Under the pieces are notes generated by a model, which had not been told where the DNA came from, did not search any database, and saw nothing but the letters and a program-made list of their open reading frames with translations. A stretch of 64,000 nt of DNA, from positions 147,372,917-147,436,916 of the forward strand of contig NC_053391.1 in assembly GCF_905171765.1 (NCBI RefSeq). Direction: 5' to 3'. Source of the DNA: Bufo bufo (taxonomy: Eukaryota > Chordata > Amphibia > Anura > Bufonidae). Shown here one piece after another: positions 11,829-23,599 of this stretch. Positions within the stretch are counted from its first letter, which is position 1, and the number at the start of each line of letters is the position of its first letter. Position numbers and translations under genes: made by a program.

Positions 11829-12140
11829 TTCACACTTGAGCGTTTTACAGGGCGTTCAAACGCGCTGTAAAACGCTCAACACATGAAAACCAATGCTTCC
11901 CTATGGCCCTGGTTCTCACTTGAGCGTTTTACAGCGCATTTGAACGCGCTGAAAAACGCCATACGCTCAAACAAGTTCTTGAGCTTCTTTGGGGCGTTTT
12001 GACGCGCGTTTGTGGCCATAGGACACTGCAGTCATTCACATAAACGCGCGTTTACTATTGCAAAAAACGCGCATAAAAACGCGCGACAAAACGCGCGTTA
12101 AACGCGCATATAAAATGCGCTCAAGTGTGAACCCAGCCTT
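11829..12140. mobile_element. Palindromic MITE with ggctgggttcacacttgagc ends
   Basis: The left end ggctgggttcacacttgagc is mirrored by gctcaagtgtgaacccagcc at the right. The interior is rich in acgcgcgtttaa words, so CpG survives in this element. The flanks do not show a perfect duplication. Confidence 0.75.
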
Positions 12141-12320
12141 AATCACAGCTGTTCTCCAGTGAATGGGTTAGTTTAATGGGTGTCAACAGACCTATTACCA
12201 CCCATGATTTTTTTTTTATGATCTTTGCTATAAGGAGGTCATACAAAGTTATATTAGGAAAACCCCTTTAAATTGTAACTGTCATTTTCAGTTTTATATT
12301 TTGTAATGGAATGTACTTTA

Positions 12321-13047
12321 TTAAAGGGGTTCTCCCGGAATAAAAAAATGAAAATACCTAAATGTTACTTTATTATAAATATATTCCCAAATATCTTCCA
12401 TTAGTTATAATAGCTAGTTTTGTCTGGGGAGCAATCATCAGGGGAAATAAAATGGCCGCTGTCCTATTAGTACTCACAAAGTGTGTCCTAAGCACACAGC
12501 AGGACAAGTTACTTCAGAATACTGAGGTAAAGAGCTGCCTCATCCTCCTCTCTGCTCCACTTGTCTGGGATTATGATTCTGAATACAGATAATAAGATCT
12601 TCAGCTGAATCTCTGTAGGAATGGAGATCATGAAGAGACATGAAGTACAGAGATGAGGTGGAGGTGAGGCTGATAAGCAGTAGCACTTGTCTGCAGTCTC
12701 CATTACCACAGTCTGTCCTGTCCATCCTCTGTACTTCATGTCTCCTCATGAACTCCATTCCTTCAGAGATTCGGCTGAAGATCATATTAAACTGTATACA
12801 GGATAATAATACTTGACACATAGAAGAGGAGGATGAGGCAGCTACTTACCTCAGTGTTGTGAAGTAACTTGTCCTCCTGTGATTAGGACAGGTGTTGTGA
12901 GCACTAATAGGACGGCAGCCATTTTATTTCCCCTGATGATTGCTCCCAGACAAAATGAGTCATTATAACTAAAGAAAGGTATTTGGGAATATATTTATTA
13001 TAAAGTAATATTTAGGTATTTTCTTGATTCCTGGAGAACCCCTTTAA
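12321..13047. mobile_element. TTAA-flanked palindromic MITE (aggggttctcc family)
   Basis: It starts TTAA-aggggttctcccgga and ends tcctggagaacccct-TTAA. Arms match over about 350 bp each, with shared words atttgggaatatatttatta, aaaatggc, gcaatcatcaggggaaat and tgaggcagct on opposite strands. The centre is near 12680. It has no coding capacity. Confidence 0.85.
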
Positions 13048-13266
13048 GTGAATTTGTACATTTGTGTGAAAAAAATGGCTCTGAAGTGTCCCTTACCAGC
13101 GCTCTGTAAATGAGAGTTGCTAAGGACAAACAGTCTTCACAGAGCAGTACTGAAATGTGAAGAGAATGCTTTACAGTACGCTGCTAAGGGATACTTAAAG
13201 GGAATCTGTCATCAGTGACTTCGCTATCAAACTGTTTGCATAGACACATAGCTGTGGTTCACCTCA

Positions 13267-14348
13267 TTAACCCTTTCCGGGCCTACACCGTACATGTACA
13301 GTCGGGTTTCTGCTGGCAATTGCAGACATTTAAACCCTCAGATGCCGTGGTCAAATGTAACCACGGCATCTGGGAGCACTAAAACTGAGAGACACGTGCT
13401 TCCTGGCCAGAGCCACCTTGCCTGGCTGAGATCGGGGAAGGCCTACAGGCCAATTAGTAGTATATTCCACTGCAGATCTGTAGGTGGCAGCACTGCATCG
13501 AAATATACAGAATTCTGTATTCTGTAATGCATTGATATGCACTACAGAATACAAGATGCAATCCAATAATTGCATGTTATAGTCACCTAGGGTGATTTAA
13601 AAAAGTAAAACAAAAAATAAAAAATAAAAACATTTTAAAAAATTTAAAAAATTAAAAAATTCAACTCACCCCTCTATCCCTAGAATAAAAAAGAAACACA
13701 TAAACCATAAAATAAAATTAAATTAAGTTAAATAAACATCATGGGCATCGTCATGTCCGAAAACTCCCATACTATTAATATATATTTAAAAAAAAGGACC
13801 TCCCAAACAAAATGTAATAAAAAGTGGTCAAAAAGTCACAACACTCTAAAATAGTATCAATAAAAACTACAGATCATCCCACAAAAAATGAGACCTCTCA
13901 CAGCAATCTAAACATAACTATAAAAAAGTTATGGGGTCCAGAATATAGTGATAATAAGAGAAAAAATTGTTTTTTCCAAAGATTATTTTTTTCAGTATTA
14001 AAACAAAAAAATATATATAAATGTGGTATCACCATAATCATACTGACCTGGAGAATGAAGGTGATAAGTCAGTTTTACTGCACAGTAAACAATGTAAAAA
14101 CAAAACCCATAAAACTGTGGCAGAATAGTATTTTTTTTCCAATTTCACCTCTTTTGGATTTTTTTTCCAGCTTCCCACTAAATTGCATGCAATAATAATG
14201 GTGCCATTAAAAAGTAATACTTTTCCCACAAAAAACAAGCTCCCATAAGCTATGTGAACGGAAAAATAAAAAGGTATCACTGCATGAAGGCAGGGAGTGA
14301 AAAATGAAAATGCAAAAATGGAAACTCACAGGGTCCTGAAGAGGTTAA
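13267..14348. mobile_element. TTAA-bounded AT-rich repeat, piggyBac-like ends
   Basis: It starts TTAA-ccctttccgggcctac and ends gggtcctgaagagg-TTAA. The interior has runs such as aataaaaagtggtcaaaaag and caaaaaatgagacctctcac that recur in the larger element at 31203-34202. A TTAA target with a CCCTTT or CCYCTT terminus recalls piggyBac/Looper elements, but no transposase is present to prove it. Open frames of 123 and 80 codons here are low-complexity and not convincing genes. Confidence 0.55.
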
Positions 14349-14650
14349 AATGCTGTTTTTCTTTTGTTGATCTGAGGCCCTTTTCTCAAGTTATGATTCT
14401 TATTCTGATGTTCAACTTAGGCCTTTGGTTCAATGAGGACGTTACCAATGCCCTTGTTGATCACAAGCTCCACTCCTTTCTGTGTTCAGCCCCTTCCTCG
14501 CTTCTTTGATTGACAGGGCCGACAGTGGCAAAGGAGCAAGGGGGGGGGGGGTCTGGCCACAGAACGGTGGGGAGCTTGGGTGCAACAAGGGCAATCATAA
14601 TGCTCTGATTGCACTGAAAGCCTAATTTACATATTAAGAAGTATCATAAC

Positions 14651-14888
14651 TAGAGATGAGCGAACTTCTGTTTTAAGTTCGGCGTCTAAAGTTCGGCTTC
14701 CGGTTAGCGGAGGATCCCGATATGGATTCCGAATTCCGTTGTGGTCCGTGGTAGCGGAATCAATAATGGCCATTATTGATACCGCTACCACGGACCACAA
14801 CGTAATTCGGCATCCATATCGGGATCCTCCGCTAACCGGAAGCCGAACTTTAGACGCCGAACTTAAAACAGAAGTTCGCTCATCTCTA
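14651..14888. mobile_element. hAT MITE, 238-bp near-perfect palindrome with 8-bp target duplication
   Basis: The termini are tagagatgagcgaacttctg and its complement. The direct 8-bp duplication atcataac lies at 14643-14650 and 14889-14896. Both arms mirror through agttcggc, ggttagcggaggatcc and accgctaccacgg. An 8-bp duplication with tagagatgagcg ends assigns it to the hAT superfamily. It has no coding capacity and must have moved with a transposase supplied in trans. Confidence 0.92.
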
Positions 14889-15123
14889 ATCATAACTTGA
14901 GAACCAAGCCTCGGATCAACAATAGAAAAACAGCAGTTTAATCAGGTGAACCACAGCTAAGTCTATTTAAACAGTTTCGTCGCTAGTTGCCCCATGAAAA
15001 ATATATTAAAATTTTTCAAACTACCACCAGGATCTACCGTAAATACTTTTGCAATTGCATGTAATTAAAAATGTATTATACCTACTGAGCTAGTCAATGA
15101 AATCTATCTGCCTGAGTTTTATT

Positions 15124-15456
15124 TTAAAGAGGACCTTTCACCAGAGGAAAGCCTCTAAACTAACCATACAGTTAGCGGTCTTCTTCTCCTATGCTGTAGC
15201 GCTGGCCAATCGCAGCGCTCAGCTCATAGCCAGGCTATGAGCTGAGCGCTGCCATTGGCCAGCGCTACAGCATAGGAGAAGAAGACGCCGGCAGGATCAA
15301 GTTGGTGGAGCCTAACTACTTACATACCGGAGGCTATACCGATCGAACGGAGCGGCGCCCGGGGATAACAGTAAGTGCAGCGGGATCCCTGGGCGCCGCT
15401 CTACACTTCTGTATAGTTAGTTTAGAGGCTTTCCTCTGGTGAAAGGTCCTCTTTAA
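15124..15456. mobile_element. TTAA-flanked palindromic MITE (agaggacctttcaccag family)
   Basis: It starts TTAA-agaggacctttcaccag and ends ctggtgaaaggtcctct-TTAA. The interior carries gagctgagcgctgc and its complement, and gccaatcgcagcgct and its near-complement. The termini match those of the much larger element at 43590-46305. Confidence 0.85.
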
Positions 15457-15678
15457 GATAATCCCGTTAAATATTATAGGTTGTCCAGTATTGTCCATGT
15501 ACATAACCTGTGGGTGGGTGGGACACTGTTTTTGGAAGCAAGCAGATATTTTTCTAACCATCCTGATGTATTTTCCCCATGACTAAAGTGCTGCTACTCC
15601 CACGTTTGATCTTTAACATAACAGTTTCTGCCTCCTCGAGGGATCCTTTTTTGTATCAGAAGTACGGTCACAAACTAA

Positions 15679-16002
15679 GGGCTCATGCACACGAACATAT
15701 TTTCTTTCTGTGTCCGTTCCATTTTTTTTTGCGGACCGTATACAAAACCATTCACTTCAATGGGTCCGCTAAAAAAACTAAAGTTACTCCGCGGGCATTC
15801 CGTTTCCGTATGTCCGTATTTCCTTTCTGCAAAAAAATAAAACATGTCATTATTGTCCGCATTACGGACAAGGATAGGACTGTTCTATTAGGGGCCAGCT
15901 GTTCCGCTCTGCAAAATACAGAATGCACACGGACATCATCCGTATTTTTTGCTGACCCGCTTTTGCGGACCGCAAAATACATACGGTCATGTGCATGAGC
16001 AC
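15679..16002. mobile_element. Harbinger-like MITE with TAA target duplication
   Basis: The ends are gggctcatgcacacgaacat and gtcatgtgcatgagcac, flanked by direct TAA at 15676-15678 and 16003-16005. The interior words cgtttccgtatgtccg and ggacaaggatagga are shared with other copies here. Confidence 0.8.
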
Positions 16003-16235
16003 TAATTGTGATGACAGGAAATTATGAATTATTAGACAGATAGGCAGATCAGTCAGATAGACACATGTGCGTATGACACCATGACAGAACCCAACTGATC
16101 CCATTATAAGTCACTGGGGTCCGTCAGCATTCGTCGGTGTCCATCCTGTGATGAACAGAATAGAAAAACTGAATTCCTTACACAGATGTGAACTAGAAGG
16201 AATAAAGAATAGAGATTTTTGCAGTTCATAATTAC

Positions 16236-16387
16236 CTTATGTTTCTCTAAAAATTCTGGAGTCAGCGTCCACGGTGCATCGGTGATCACTTCATCCACAT
16301 ACCTACAATGGCGGAGAGCCTCATAGCGTTCATTCTCATTCATTACTGTGAAACCTTTGTACTTGTGAGTTAGCTCATCACTGCAAA
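16236..16387 (-). CDS. PCYT1B: PCYT1B internal exon ([12 protein letters not shown] to EFLEKHK)
   Basis: This 152-bp exon lies between a tttgtcag acceptor (just above 16387) and a gtaatt donor (just below 16236). It encodes [20 protein letters not shown], then [13 protein letters not shown] and [13 protein letters not shown], within the catalytic domain of choline-phosphate cytidylyltransferase. [13 protein letters not shown] and EFLEKHK fit the B isoform better than the A isoform ([13 protein letters not shown] and EFLAEHR in mammals). The first codon (Val) is split with the exon at 18150-18266. The reading frame is open and no damaging change is seen. Confidence 0.95.
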
Positions 16388-16516
16388 CTGACAAATGCCA
16401 TTAGAAAACTGTTCCTGTGGTCATTTCTGCCTTCAGATACTTTACAATGGAGACAATAACAACACCTATGCACAATACCCATGGCTAATTGTTTACTTTT
16501 CCTAATATACACTCAT

Positions 16517-16760
16517 TGGGGCAGATTTATCATAGCCCAGCACGCCTCGTGATAAATTAGGCGCAGAATCTAGCACTCCGTGCTCGTGAAGAGAGGTCTA
16601 CACCCTCACTATGCCCCCTTTTCTGGAGAGTGGCAAGACACCTGCGCAAAAAATTTTATGCAACTGCCATTGAAAAAGTCACAAACGTGTAGTTTGTAAC
16701 TTTTTTACGCCACAAATTTGGCCCATTTTCATAAAAAAAAGAATGCACCAAGAAAGAGTT
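16517..16760. repeat. Partial cagatttatcat-type repeat
   Basis: It opens with ggggcagatttatcatagcc and cacgcctcgtgataaattag, as in the repeat at 1978, and fades after about 16740. The mate arm is absent, so it is a fragment. Confidence 0.5.
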
Positions 16761-17330
16761 GTTGGAATCAAATGAAATTTTCTATGTGTGAATGTAATGA
16801 TGATGTATGTAAGTGATTACAATATTAGAGAGAAAGGACAACTGTACAATGGAAAGGAGGCTCTGATATCCTGTTAGGCCACCTCTAGCCTGGATACAAG
16901 ATGAGATATGGTTGGAGGCACAAAGGTAAATAATTTACTAGATAAGCTCTCTGCATGGCATATTTGTATTTAAAGGGACAGCCATGAGAGCCCCTACAAA
17001 AAGATCACCCCTTTCTCCATTTTATAGACATCAATGAGTTTGAGGAGATAGAAGAGGGTGCAATGAACTGCAGCCAAATAATATTTTTAGGTAAAGTTAG
17101 AGTTGTCTTTTAAGATAATTGATTTCAATTTGCTAATTAATACTAAAACCAATTATATGTGTTAATACACAAACAAAGCCATGGAATAACCTCCATGACG
17201 TACAGTATGCCATACAATACAGTTCTAAGTAACAGATGGCTAATAGTTCAAATGTCTGTGGTTTCTTGAACTTGTACTTGCACTTTTCATTAGGTAATTC
17301 ATTTGTTTGATGGTACTAAAGGCTAATTAC
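16761..17330. other. Intron sequence, nothing recognised
   Basis: Intron between PCYT1B exons. I find no domain, inverted terminus or tandem structure that I can support. Confidence 0.4.
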
Positions 17331-17333
17331 TAA

Positions 17334-17615
17334 AGCTTCGTTCACATCATCGTTCAGCCTTTCCGTTCTCCTGCCCCGTTTAGGTCCCCGGGCCCCATAG
17401 ACTATATTGGGGTCCGTTAGGTTTCCGCTGCATGCACAACTTTTGTCTTTGCTCAAAAATCTTCTTCTGAGCGGAAACCTAACGGACCCCATTATAGTCT
17501 ATGGGGCCCATGGGCTCCGTTCTGCTCAGTTATGTGCCGAATCCGTCCTTTCCGTTTTCCTGCCCCTAAATGGGGCAGAAGAACAGAAAGGCTGAACGGT
17601 GATGTGAACGAAGCC
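17334..17615. mobile_element. Harbinger-like MITE with TAA target duplication
   Basis: The arms start agcttcgttcacatcatcg and end cggtgatgtgaacgaagcc, with direct TAA at 17331-17333 and 17616-17618. Inner arms mirror ggggtccgttaggtttccgc and atagtctatggggccc. This small intron of PCYT1B carries the whole element. Confidence 0.85.
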
Positions 17616-18054
17616 TAATGTGTTGTAATAACTAAATTAAACATTGATATGAACATTAGCTTTTACTGAGGATAATTCAATTTCTTTTCAGTGCATACAA
17701 GGTCTAAACCCTTAGTTTCCTAAGGTTATGTTCACACCATTCTGCTCCTAGTGCATACTCTGTACATGTCAATACACCAAAAGGATACCAAAGGAGTGTC
17801 CTTTTGGCATCCACCAGGCAGGTATACTGTTTCTTTTGTATAGGAACCTGCTTTCCAATAGAGGTGACCACACCAAAACGCTGTATGCAATGCAGTATGC
17901 GTTGCAGATGCAGGAGGTTTACTTTTGGAGCATTTCTCTAAAGATTCGGGACAAATGAGCAGAAAATAAATAAATAATGAAAACGTTTTTTATTTTAAAA
18001 GTAGGCCAATAGAATAATGCAATAAAACAGACTGAAAAACTCATAACAGGGTTA

Positions 18055-18324
<270 letters not shown>

Positions 18325-18639
18325 TCATCCTGCACTTAGGAAAATCTAAGTATGGGGTGAATTTATCATAAGGGAGATATTTGAAGTCAGCTTTGCTTGA
18401 GTCTGTGTTGGAGTACTTTATGCCACATTTATCAAATGTCTCATGTTGTTTGATAAATTTGTCTTATCCTTAAACCTAACACTTTTGTCTAGAGAAGCTC
18501 CTCCAGTTTTCCTACTCCACCCTCCTTCAGAAGTGAAATTGCGACTTTATAGCAACTTCTTTTTTTTAAGTCTCAATGATAATCCTGAAGTGAAACTCAT
18601 TAACATATCTAACCACACCCACACTTTTTTTTTTTTTAA

Positions 18640-18948
18640 CCCCTCCAGCCCTATTGTACTATGCATTCTGTATTCAGAATGCTATTATTTTCCCTTATAA
18701 CCATGTTATAAGGGAAAATAATACAATCTACACAACCTTGAACCTAAACCTGAACTTCTGTGAAGAAGTTCGGGTCTGGGTACCACATTCAGTTTTTTAT
18801 CATGCGCGTGCAAAACGCAATGCACCTGGGGCATAAAAACTGAACAACAGAACGCAATCGCAGTCAAAACTGATTGCGTACCTACTCGCGCGGGTTTGCC
18901 GCAACGCATCCGGACCTTATCCGGACACGCTCGTGTGAAAGAGGCCTA
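18640..18948. repeat. Partial MITE with a TTATAAC hairpin module
   Basis: It contains the hairpin ttcccttataaccatg / gttataagggaa (18687-18719) and ends in cacgctcgtgtgaaagaggc. The same right half occurs at 21640-21870. The left terminus is missing. Confidence 0.6.
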
Positions 18949-18965
18949 AATGTTATAATTGTTAA

Positions 18966-19345
18966 TTAGTCACATCAACTTGGAGGAATTTTAGCCCATT
19001 CCTCTGTTCTAAACAGCTTCAACTCTGTTATGTTGGTGGTTTCCTCTGATGAACTGCTCAGTTCAGGTCCTTCCACAACATTTCTATTGGATTAAGATAA
19101 GGACTTTCAGTTGGCCTTTCCAAAACTTTAACTTCTTCTTTAACCATTCTTTGGTAGAATGACTTGTATGCTAGGGTCATTGCCTTGCCGCATGACTCAC
19201 CATCTTTTGAGAAACAACTCCTGACGTTTTCTTTTAGCATTTGCTGGTATAATTCAGAATTTATTTTTCCATCAATGATGACAAGCCATCCTGGTCCAGA
19301 TGCAGCAAAACAGGTCCAAACCATGATACTACCACCACGGGGATG
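18966..19345 (-). pseudogene. Tc1-like transposase C-terminal fragment
   Basis: On the minus strand an 88-codon frame reads MVWTCFAASGPGWLVIIDG, then KVLERPTESPYLNPIEMLWK. This matches the Tc1 order of the MVWGCF segment, the poorly conserved middle and the final SPDLNPIE-type block with the catalytic glutamate. The segment that should hold the second aspartate (QDND) is garbled and the N-terminal half is lost, so it is inactive. It is followed by a GATA microsatellite. Confidence 0.8.
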
Positions 19346-19373
19346 AGATAGATAGATAGATAGATAGATAGAT
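19344..19373. repeat. (GATA)n microsatellite
   Basis: About seven copies of gata/tagata lie between two Tc1 relics. Confidence 0.9.
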
Positions 19374-19589
19374 ACAATGCATTTGGAAAGTCTTCAGACA
19401 TTTCGTTATGTTGTGGCCTTGTGTTATGTTGTGGCCTTGGCCTTAAAGTTAAACTTTTTCCCCATCAATCTGCATTCCCGCATACTGACCCGCATACTGA
19501 CAAAGTGAAAACAGAATATTAGAAATATTTGCTAATTTATTGAAAAGTAAAAACTAAAATCTTGCATTGAGATAGGTGTTCAGACCCTT

Positions 19590-20356
19590 TGCTCAGTACT
19601 TGGTTGAGGCACCTTTGGCAGTCGTTACATTGTCCAGTCTTCTTGGGTCTGATGCCACAAGGTTTGCACACCTGGATTGGTGTTTTTGCCATTTTTCTCT
19701 GCAGATTCTCTCAAACTTTCAGGTTGCATGGGGATTGGATTCAAGGCAGGGCTCTGGCTGGAACATTATCAGAGTTATCCCTAAGCCACTCCTGTGTTGT
19801 CTCGGCTGTGTGCTTAGGTCATTATCTTGTTGAAAGGTAAACCTTTGACGCAGTTTGCGGTTCAGAGTACACTGGATTAGGTTTTTAATTAAAAATATCT
19901 CTGTACTTTGCTGCATTCAGCTTTACCTCAAATCTGACCAGTCTCCATGTCCCAGTTGCTAAAAAATACCTTCACAGCATCATGCTGCCACCACCATGCT
20001 TCACTGTAGGGATGGTAGTGGCCAGTGCCTGGTTTCCTCCAAACAAATTCTTAGAATTGAGGCCCAAATGTTCAATCTTGATTTTACCAGACAAGAGAAT
20101 TTTGTTTTCTCACAGTCTGAGTTTTTTAGGTACTTTTTTGCAAGCTTTCATGTTTCTTTTACTGAGAAGAGGCTTCTTTCTGGCCACACTGCCATTAAGC
20201 CCAGATTGGTGGCATGATGCAGTGATGGTTGACCTTCTGGAAGTTTCTGCCATCTGCACACAGGATCTCTATCTAAGGCCTTTCTTCTCAGATTACTTAG
20301 CTTGGTGGAGCAGTGAGCTCTAGGAGTCCTGGTTGTAATGTTCCAAATTTCTTCAT
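19590..20356 (-). pseudogene. Tc1-like transposase, C-terminal part, broken
   Basis: Translated leftwards, it includes a segment around FTFQQDNDL near 19840-19860 (second catalytic aspartate), upstream sequence for the central catalytic core, and a degraded tail. Multiple stops and frame changes are present. The N-terminal DNA-binding part continues on the other side of the MITE at 22264-22440. Family role: cut-and-paste transposase using a DD34E-type triad; this copy is dead. Confidence 0.75.
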
Positions 20357-22263
20357 TTAAAGGAAATGTGTCACCAAAAATGTTATCTGTCAGTTAAAAC
20401 CAGATAGTAACACATATGCATTTTTCTAATCTGTTTTTATTTTCTGGTTGCAGATTTTGTTTCCTGAACATGATTATGGGAGCAGCCATCTTGCCTGAGC
20501 TGTTCTTAACAGAATTAAGAAAGCATTAAGAAAATTGCTTTACGGCAGCCACCTGGTCCATAGACACAATGGTCAGGAGGGGACCCTATTGACTTATATG
20601 GGAGAGTTTTCTAGGTATGCTCTGTGACCTGTGCTGAGGTAATTGTACAAGGAAAGAATAGATACACTTTGACAATCAAAAATTGTGAAAGGTGCATCCT
20701 GTCTTATTTTTCATTTCAATCCTGCCTGTTATTATCTCACCTCTGTGTATAGATACAGTAAGCCTCTTTCATACGAGCATGATGGATTAGGTCCGGATGC
20801 ATTCAGGGTGCATTCAGTGAAACTCGCACCATTTTGCAAGCAAGTTCACTCAGTTTTGTCTGCAATTGCATTCAGTTGTTCTGTTTTTTTCACGAGAGTG
20901 CAATGCACGTGATAAAAAACTGAAGGTTTACAAACAACATCTCTTAGGCCCCTTTCACACGGGCGAGATTGAGTGAGGTGAACGCATTGCATCCGCACTG
21001 AATCCGGACCCATTCATTTCTATGGGGCTGTGCACATCAGCGGTGATTTTCACACATCACTTGTGCGTTGCGTGAAATTCACAGCATGCTCCTCTTTGTG
21101 CGTTTTTCACGTAACGCAGGCCCCATAGAAATGAATGGGGTTGCGTGAAAATCGCAAGCATCCACAAGCAAGTGCGGATGCGGTGCGATTTTCACGCACG
21201 GTTGCTAGGTGACGATTGGGATGGGGACCCGATCATTATTATTTTCCCTTATAACATGGTTATAAGGGAAAATAATAGCATTCTGAATACAGAATGCATA
21301 GTACAATAGGGCTGGAGGGGTTAAAAAATAAATAAATAATAATTTAACTCACCTTAATCCACTTGTTCGCGCAGCCGGAATCTCTTCTGTCTTTATCTGT
21401 GAGGAAAAGGACCTTTGATGACATCACTACGCTTATCACATGATCCATCACCATGGTGATGGATCATGTGAATGACCATATGATGAGCGTAGTGACGTCA
21501 TCAAAGGTCTTTTTCCTCACAGATGAAGACAGAAGAGATGCCGGCTGGGCGAACAAGTGGATTAAGGTGAGTTAAATTTTTTTAAAAAATTTTTTAACCC
21601 CTCCAGCCCTATTTTACTATGCATTCTGTATTCAGAATGCTATTATTTTCCCTTATAACCATGTTATAAGGGAAAATAATACAATCTACACAACCTTGAA
21701 CCCAAACCTTTTTTATCATGCGCGTGCAAAACACATTGCACCTGCGCGATAAAAACTGAACAACGCAACACAATCGCAGTCAAAACTGACTGCAATTGCG
21801 TACCTACTCGCGCGGGTTTGCCGCAATGCATACAGACCTTATCCGGACACGCTCGTGTGAAAGAGGCCTTAGCAACCAGTCAAAAACGCATTACATCCAC
21901 ACTTGCTTCCGGATGAAATGCTTTTTTCACTGAAGCCCCATTCACTTCTATGCTGCCAGGGCTGCGTGAAATACGCAGAATATAGAACATAGAATGATGC
22001 TTTCACATCATGCATTACACTCGCATGGAAAACTGGCCCGTGTGAAAGGGGCCTAAGCTGTAACTGCAGTATAGTGATCTGTACAGAAGAAGTGGTGCCT
22101 ATTATTAGGCTTAGTGGCCAGTGCTAATTGTATGATTTTATTTAAATAAAGATAGTGAAGTGGAAAATTAAAAATAACATCAACAAAAATTCTTTAAAAA
22201 CATGTTAAACATAAAAATATGATTTAAACAATAGGTCATTTTCTGATATCACATTTCCTTTAA
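20357..22263. mobile_element. TTAA-flanked MITE inserted in Tc1, itself composite
   Basis: It starts TTAA-aggaaatgtgtcaccaaaa and ends tgatatcacatttcct-TTAA. Inner arms mirror actgcagtatagtgatctgt-like and cacttt words only weakly, and a large Harbinger-like composite (20947-22063) occupies the centre. The insertion cleanly interrupts the Tc1 sequence tccaaatttcttcat / gaattttagaggccactgtg. Confidence 0.8.
20947..22063. mobile_element. Composite Harbinger-like repeat (ggcccctttcacacgggcg ends)
   Basis: The left end is ggcccctttcacacgggcga and the right end gcccgtgtgaaaggggcc. An internal right terminus, cgctcgtgtgaaagaggcc, near 21850-21870, shows that at least two related elements are nested. 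It holds two copies of the TTATAAC hairpin module (21241-21274 and 21648-21680) and a large inverted repeat around 21440-21460 (tccatcaccatggtgatgga). Confidence 0.7.
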
Positions 22264-22440
22264 GAATTTTAGAGGCCACTGTGCTCTTGGGAACTTTCAG
22301 TGCAGCAAAATTTTTAGTACCCCTCTCCAGATCTGTGCTTCCACACAATCCTATCTCTGTGCTCCATACGCAGTTCTTTCCTTCTCCTTATATAAACAGG
22401 GCTATGTCTTTCCAAATCATGTCTAATCAACTGAATTTAC
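22264..22440 (-). pseudogene. Tc1-like transposase, N-terminal part beyond the MITE
   Basis: It continues the Tc1 body after the inserted MITE, with words such as aggccactgtgctcttggga and ctgtgcttccacacaatcct, which lie in the DNA-binding half of the widespread vertebrate Tc1 type. Degraded, with no open frame. Confidence 0.65.
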
Positions 22441-22726
22441 CACCAATCAAGGTGTAGAAACATCTCAAATATGATCGAGAGAAATGGGATGCCCCCAGAG
22501 CTAAATTTTAAGTGTCACAGCAAAGGGTATGAATACTTATGTCCATGCAAAATTTAGGTATTGCGTGCAGATTGATGGGGAAAAACTGCATTTTTTTTGT
22601 TTATTTTAGCATAAGGCCGCAACATGACAAAATGTGAAAAAAAAAGTTAAAGGGTCTAAAGACTTTCCGAAAAAACTGTAGACAGATAATAGATGGGTCT
22701 CAATCAGCTTTTTACCTGTGGGCACT

Positions 22727-22880
22727 GTAATTGTTCCACTTTGTCCTTTACAAAACTCTTTAAGCTCTGTCAAGCTACATGGTGATATTACGTATGCAGC
22801 TGTTTTTAACTCTAGCTACAGATCCTTAATTTTATTGAGATCCAGACTCTGATTTGGTCTTGTTTTATATTTGGGCCTGG
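22727..22880 (-). pseudogene. Possible older Tc1 fragment
   Basis: ctttaagctctgtcaagct, tttaactctagctacagatcc and ttgagatccagactctg follow the order of a Tc1 transposase body but are strongly diverged. It may be a third Tc1 copy beside the two before it. Confidence 0.35.
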
Positions 22881-23137
22881 TCTTGCTCAGAATCTTTTAC
22901 CAAGTTGCAGTCAGATTTCCCTGGAGTTTTCTGTTTTTATTATAATCTGTACTTTCACAATTCTTCCAGAGAACAATGTAGAGAAGCATACTCTGAGCAT
23001 AATTGCAACAAACAGCTGTTCTGCTGCCGGCATGACTTAACTTCCCTTCCACGTTGACTAGACTCCACAGGGTCTCTTCTTGAAGTTCTGAGCCTGCACC
23101 CATCACTGTATTCTAAAGGTGGCCATACACATTAGGC

Positions 23138-23595
23138 TACTTTCACACCAGCGTTTTTGCTGGATCCGTCATGGATCAGTCAGAATAATACAATTGTCTG
23201 CATCCTTTATGAATGAATCTGGTATTATCTTTAACATAGCAATGACGGATCCGTTCTGAACACCATTGAAAGTCAATGGGGGATGGATCCATTTTCTATT
23301 GTGTCCGAGAAAACGGATCCGTCCCCACTGACTTACATTGTGAGTCATGACAGATCCGTCTTGCTCCGCACCACATCGCGGATAAAAAAACGCTGCTTAC
23401 AGTGTTATTCTGTCCGCGATTGGGAAGCAACCAAATGGAACGGAATGCATTCTGGTGCACTCTATTTAGTTCAGTTCAGTTTTGTCCCCATTGAATATGA
23501 ATGGGGACAAAACGGAAGCCTTTTCCTCCGGAATTGAGCCCTTATGACGGATCTCAATAGCGGAAAGGGAAAGCGCAGATGTGAAAGTAGCCTCA
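23138..23595. mobile_element. Palindromic MITE (ggctactttcacaccagcg ends)
   Basis: The left end is ggctactttcacaccagcg and the right end gatgtgaaagtagcc. The interior contains ggatccgtcatgg/gacggatc words on both strands and cattgaaagtcaatggggga. A target duplication is not clear. Confidence 0.7.
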
Positions 23596-23599
23596 GCTG

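Larger units (their letters stand above)
13197..14985. mobile_element. Interrupted TTAA-type palindromic repeat
   Basis: The left part, TTAA-agggaatctgtcatcag through aaactgtttgcatagac and agctgtggttcacc (13197-13266), is mirrored by aggtgaaccacagctaagtc and aaacagtttcgtcgc at 14936-14985. The two arms are now separated by a TTAA-bounded repeat at 13267-14348 and a hAT MITE at 14651-14888. The outer right terminus was not found, so this copy is truncated. Confidence 0.6.
19374..22690 (-). mobile_element. Decayed Tc1-like transposon split by a TTAA MITE
   Basis: The left end reads gcatttggaaagtcttcaga and the right end gtctaaagactttccgaaaa, mirrored as terminal repeats, with tttccccatcaatctgcatt mirrored at 22570-22592. 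The body, read leftwards, is the widespread vertebrate Tc1 type (cttggttgaggcacctttgg, ctgccaccaccatgcttcac). A 1.9-kb insert (20357-22263) separates the N-terminal from the C-terminal part. Confidence 0.8.
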
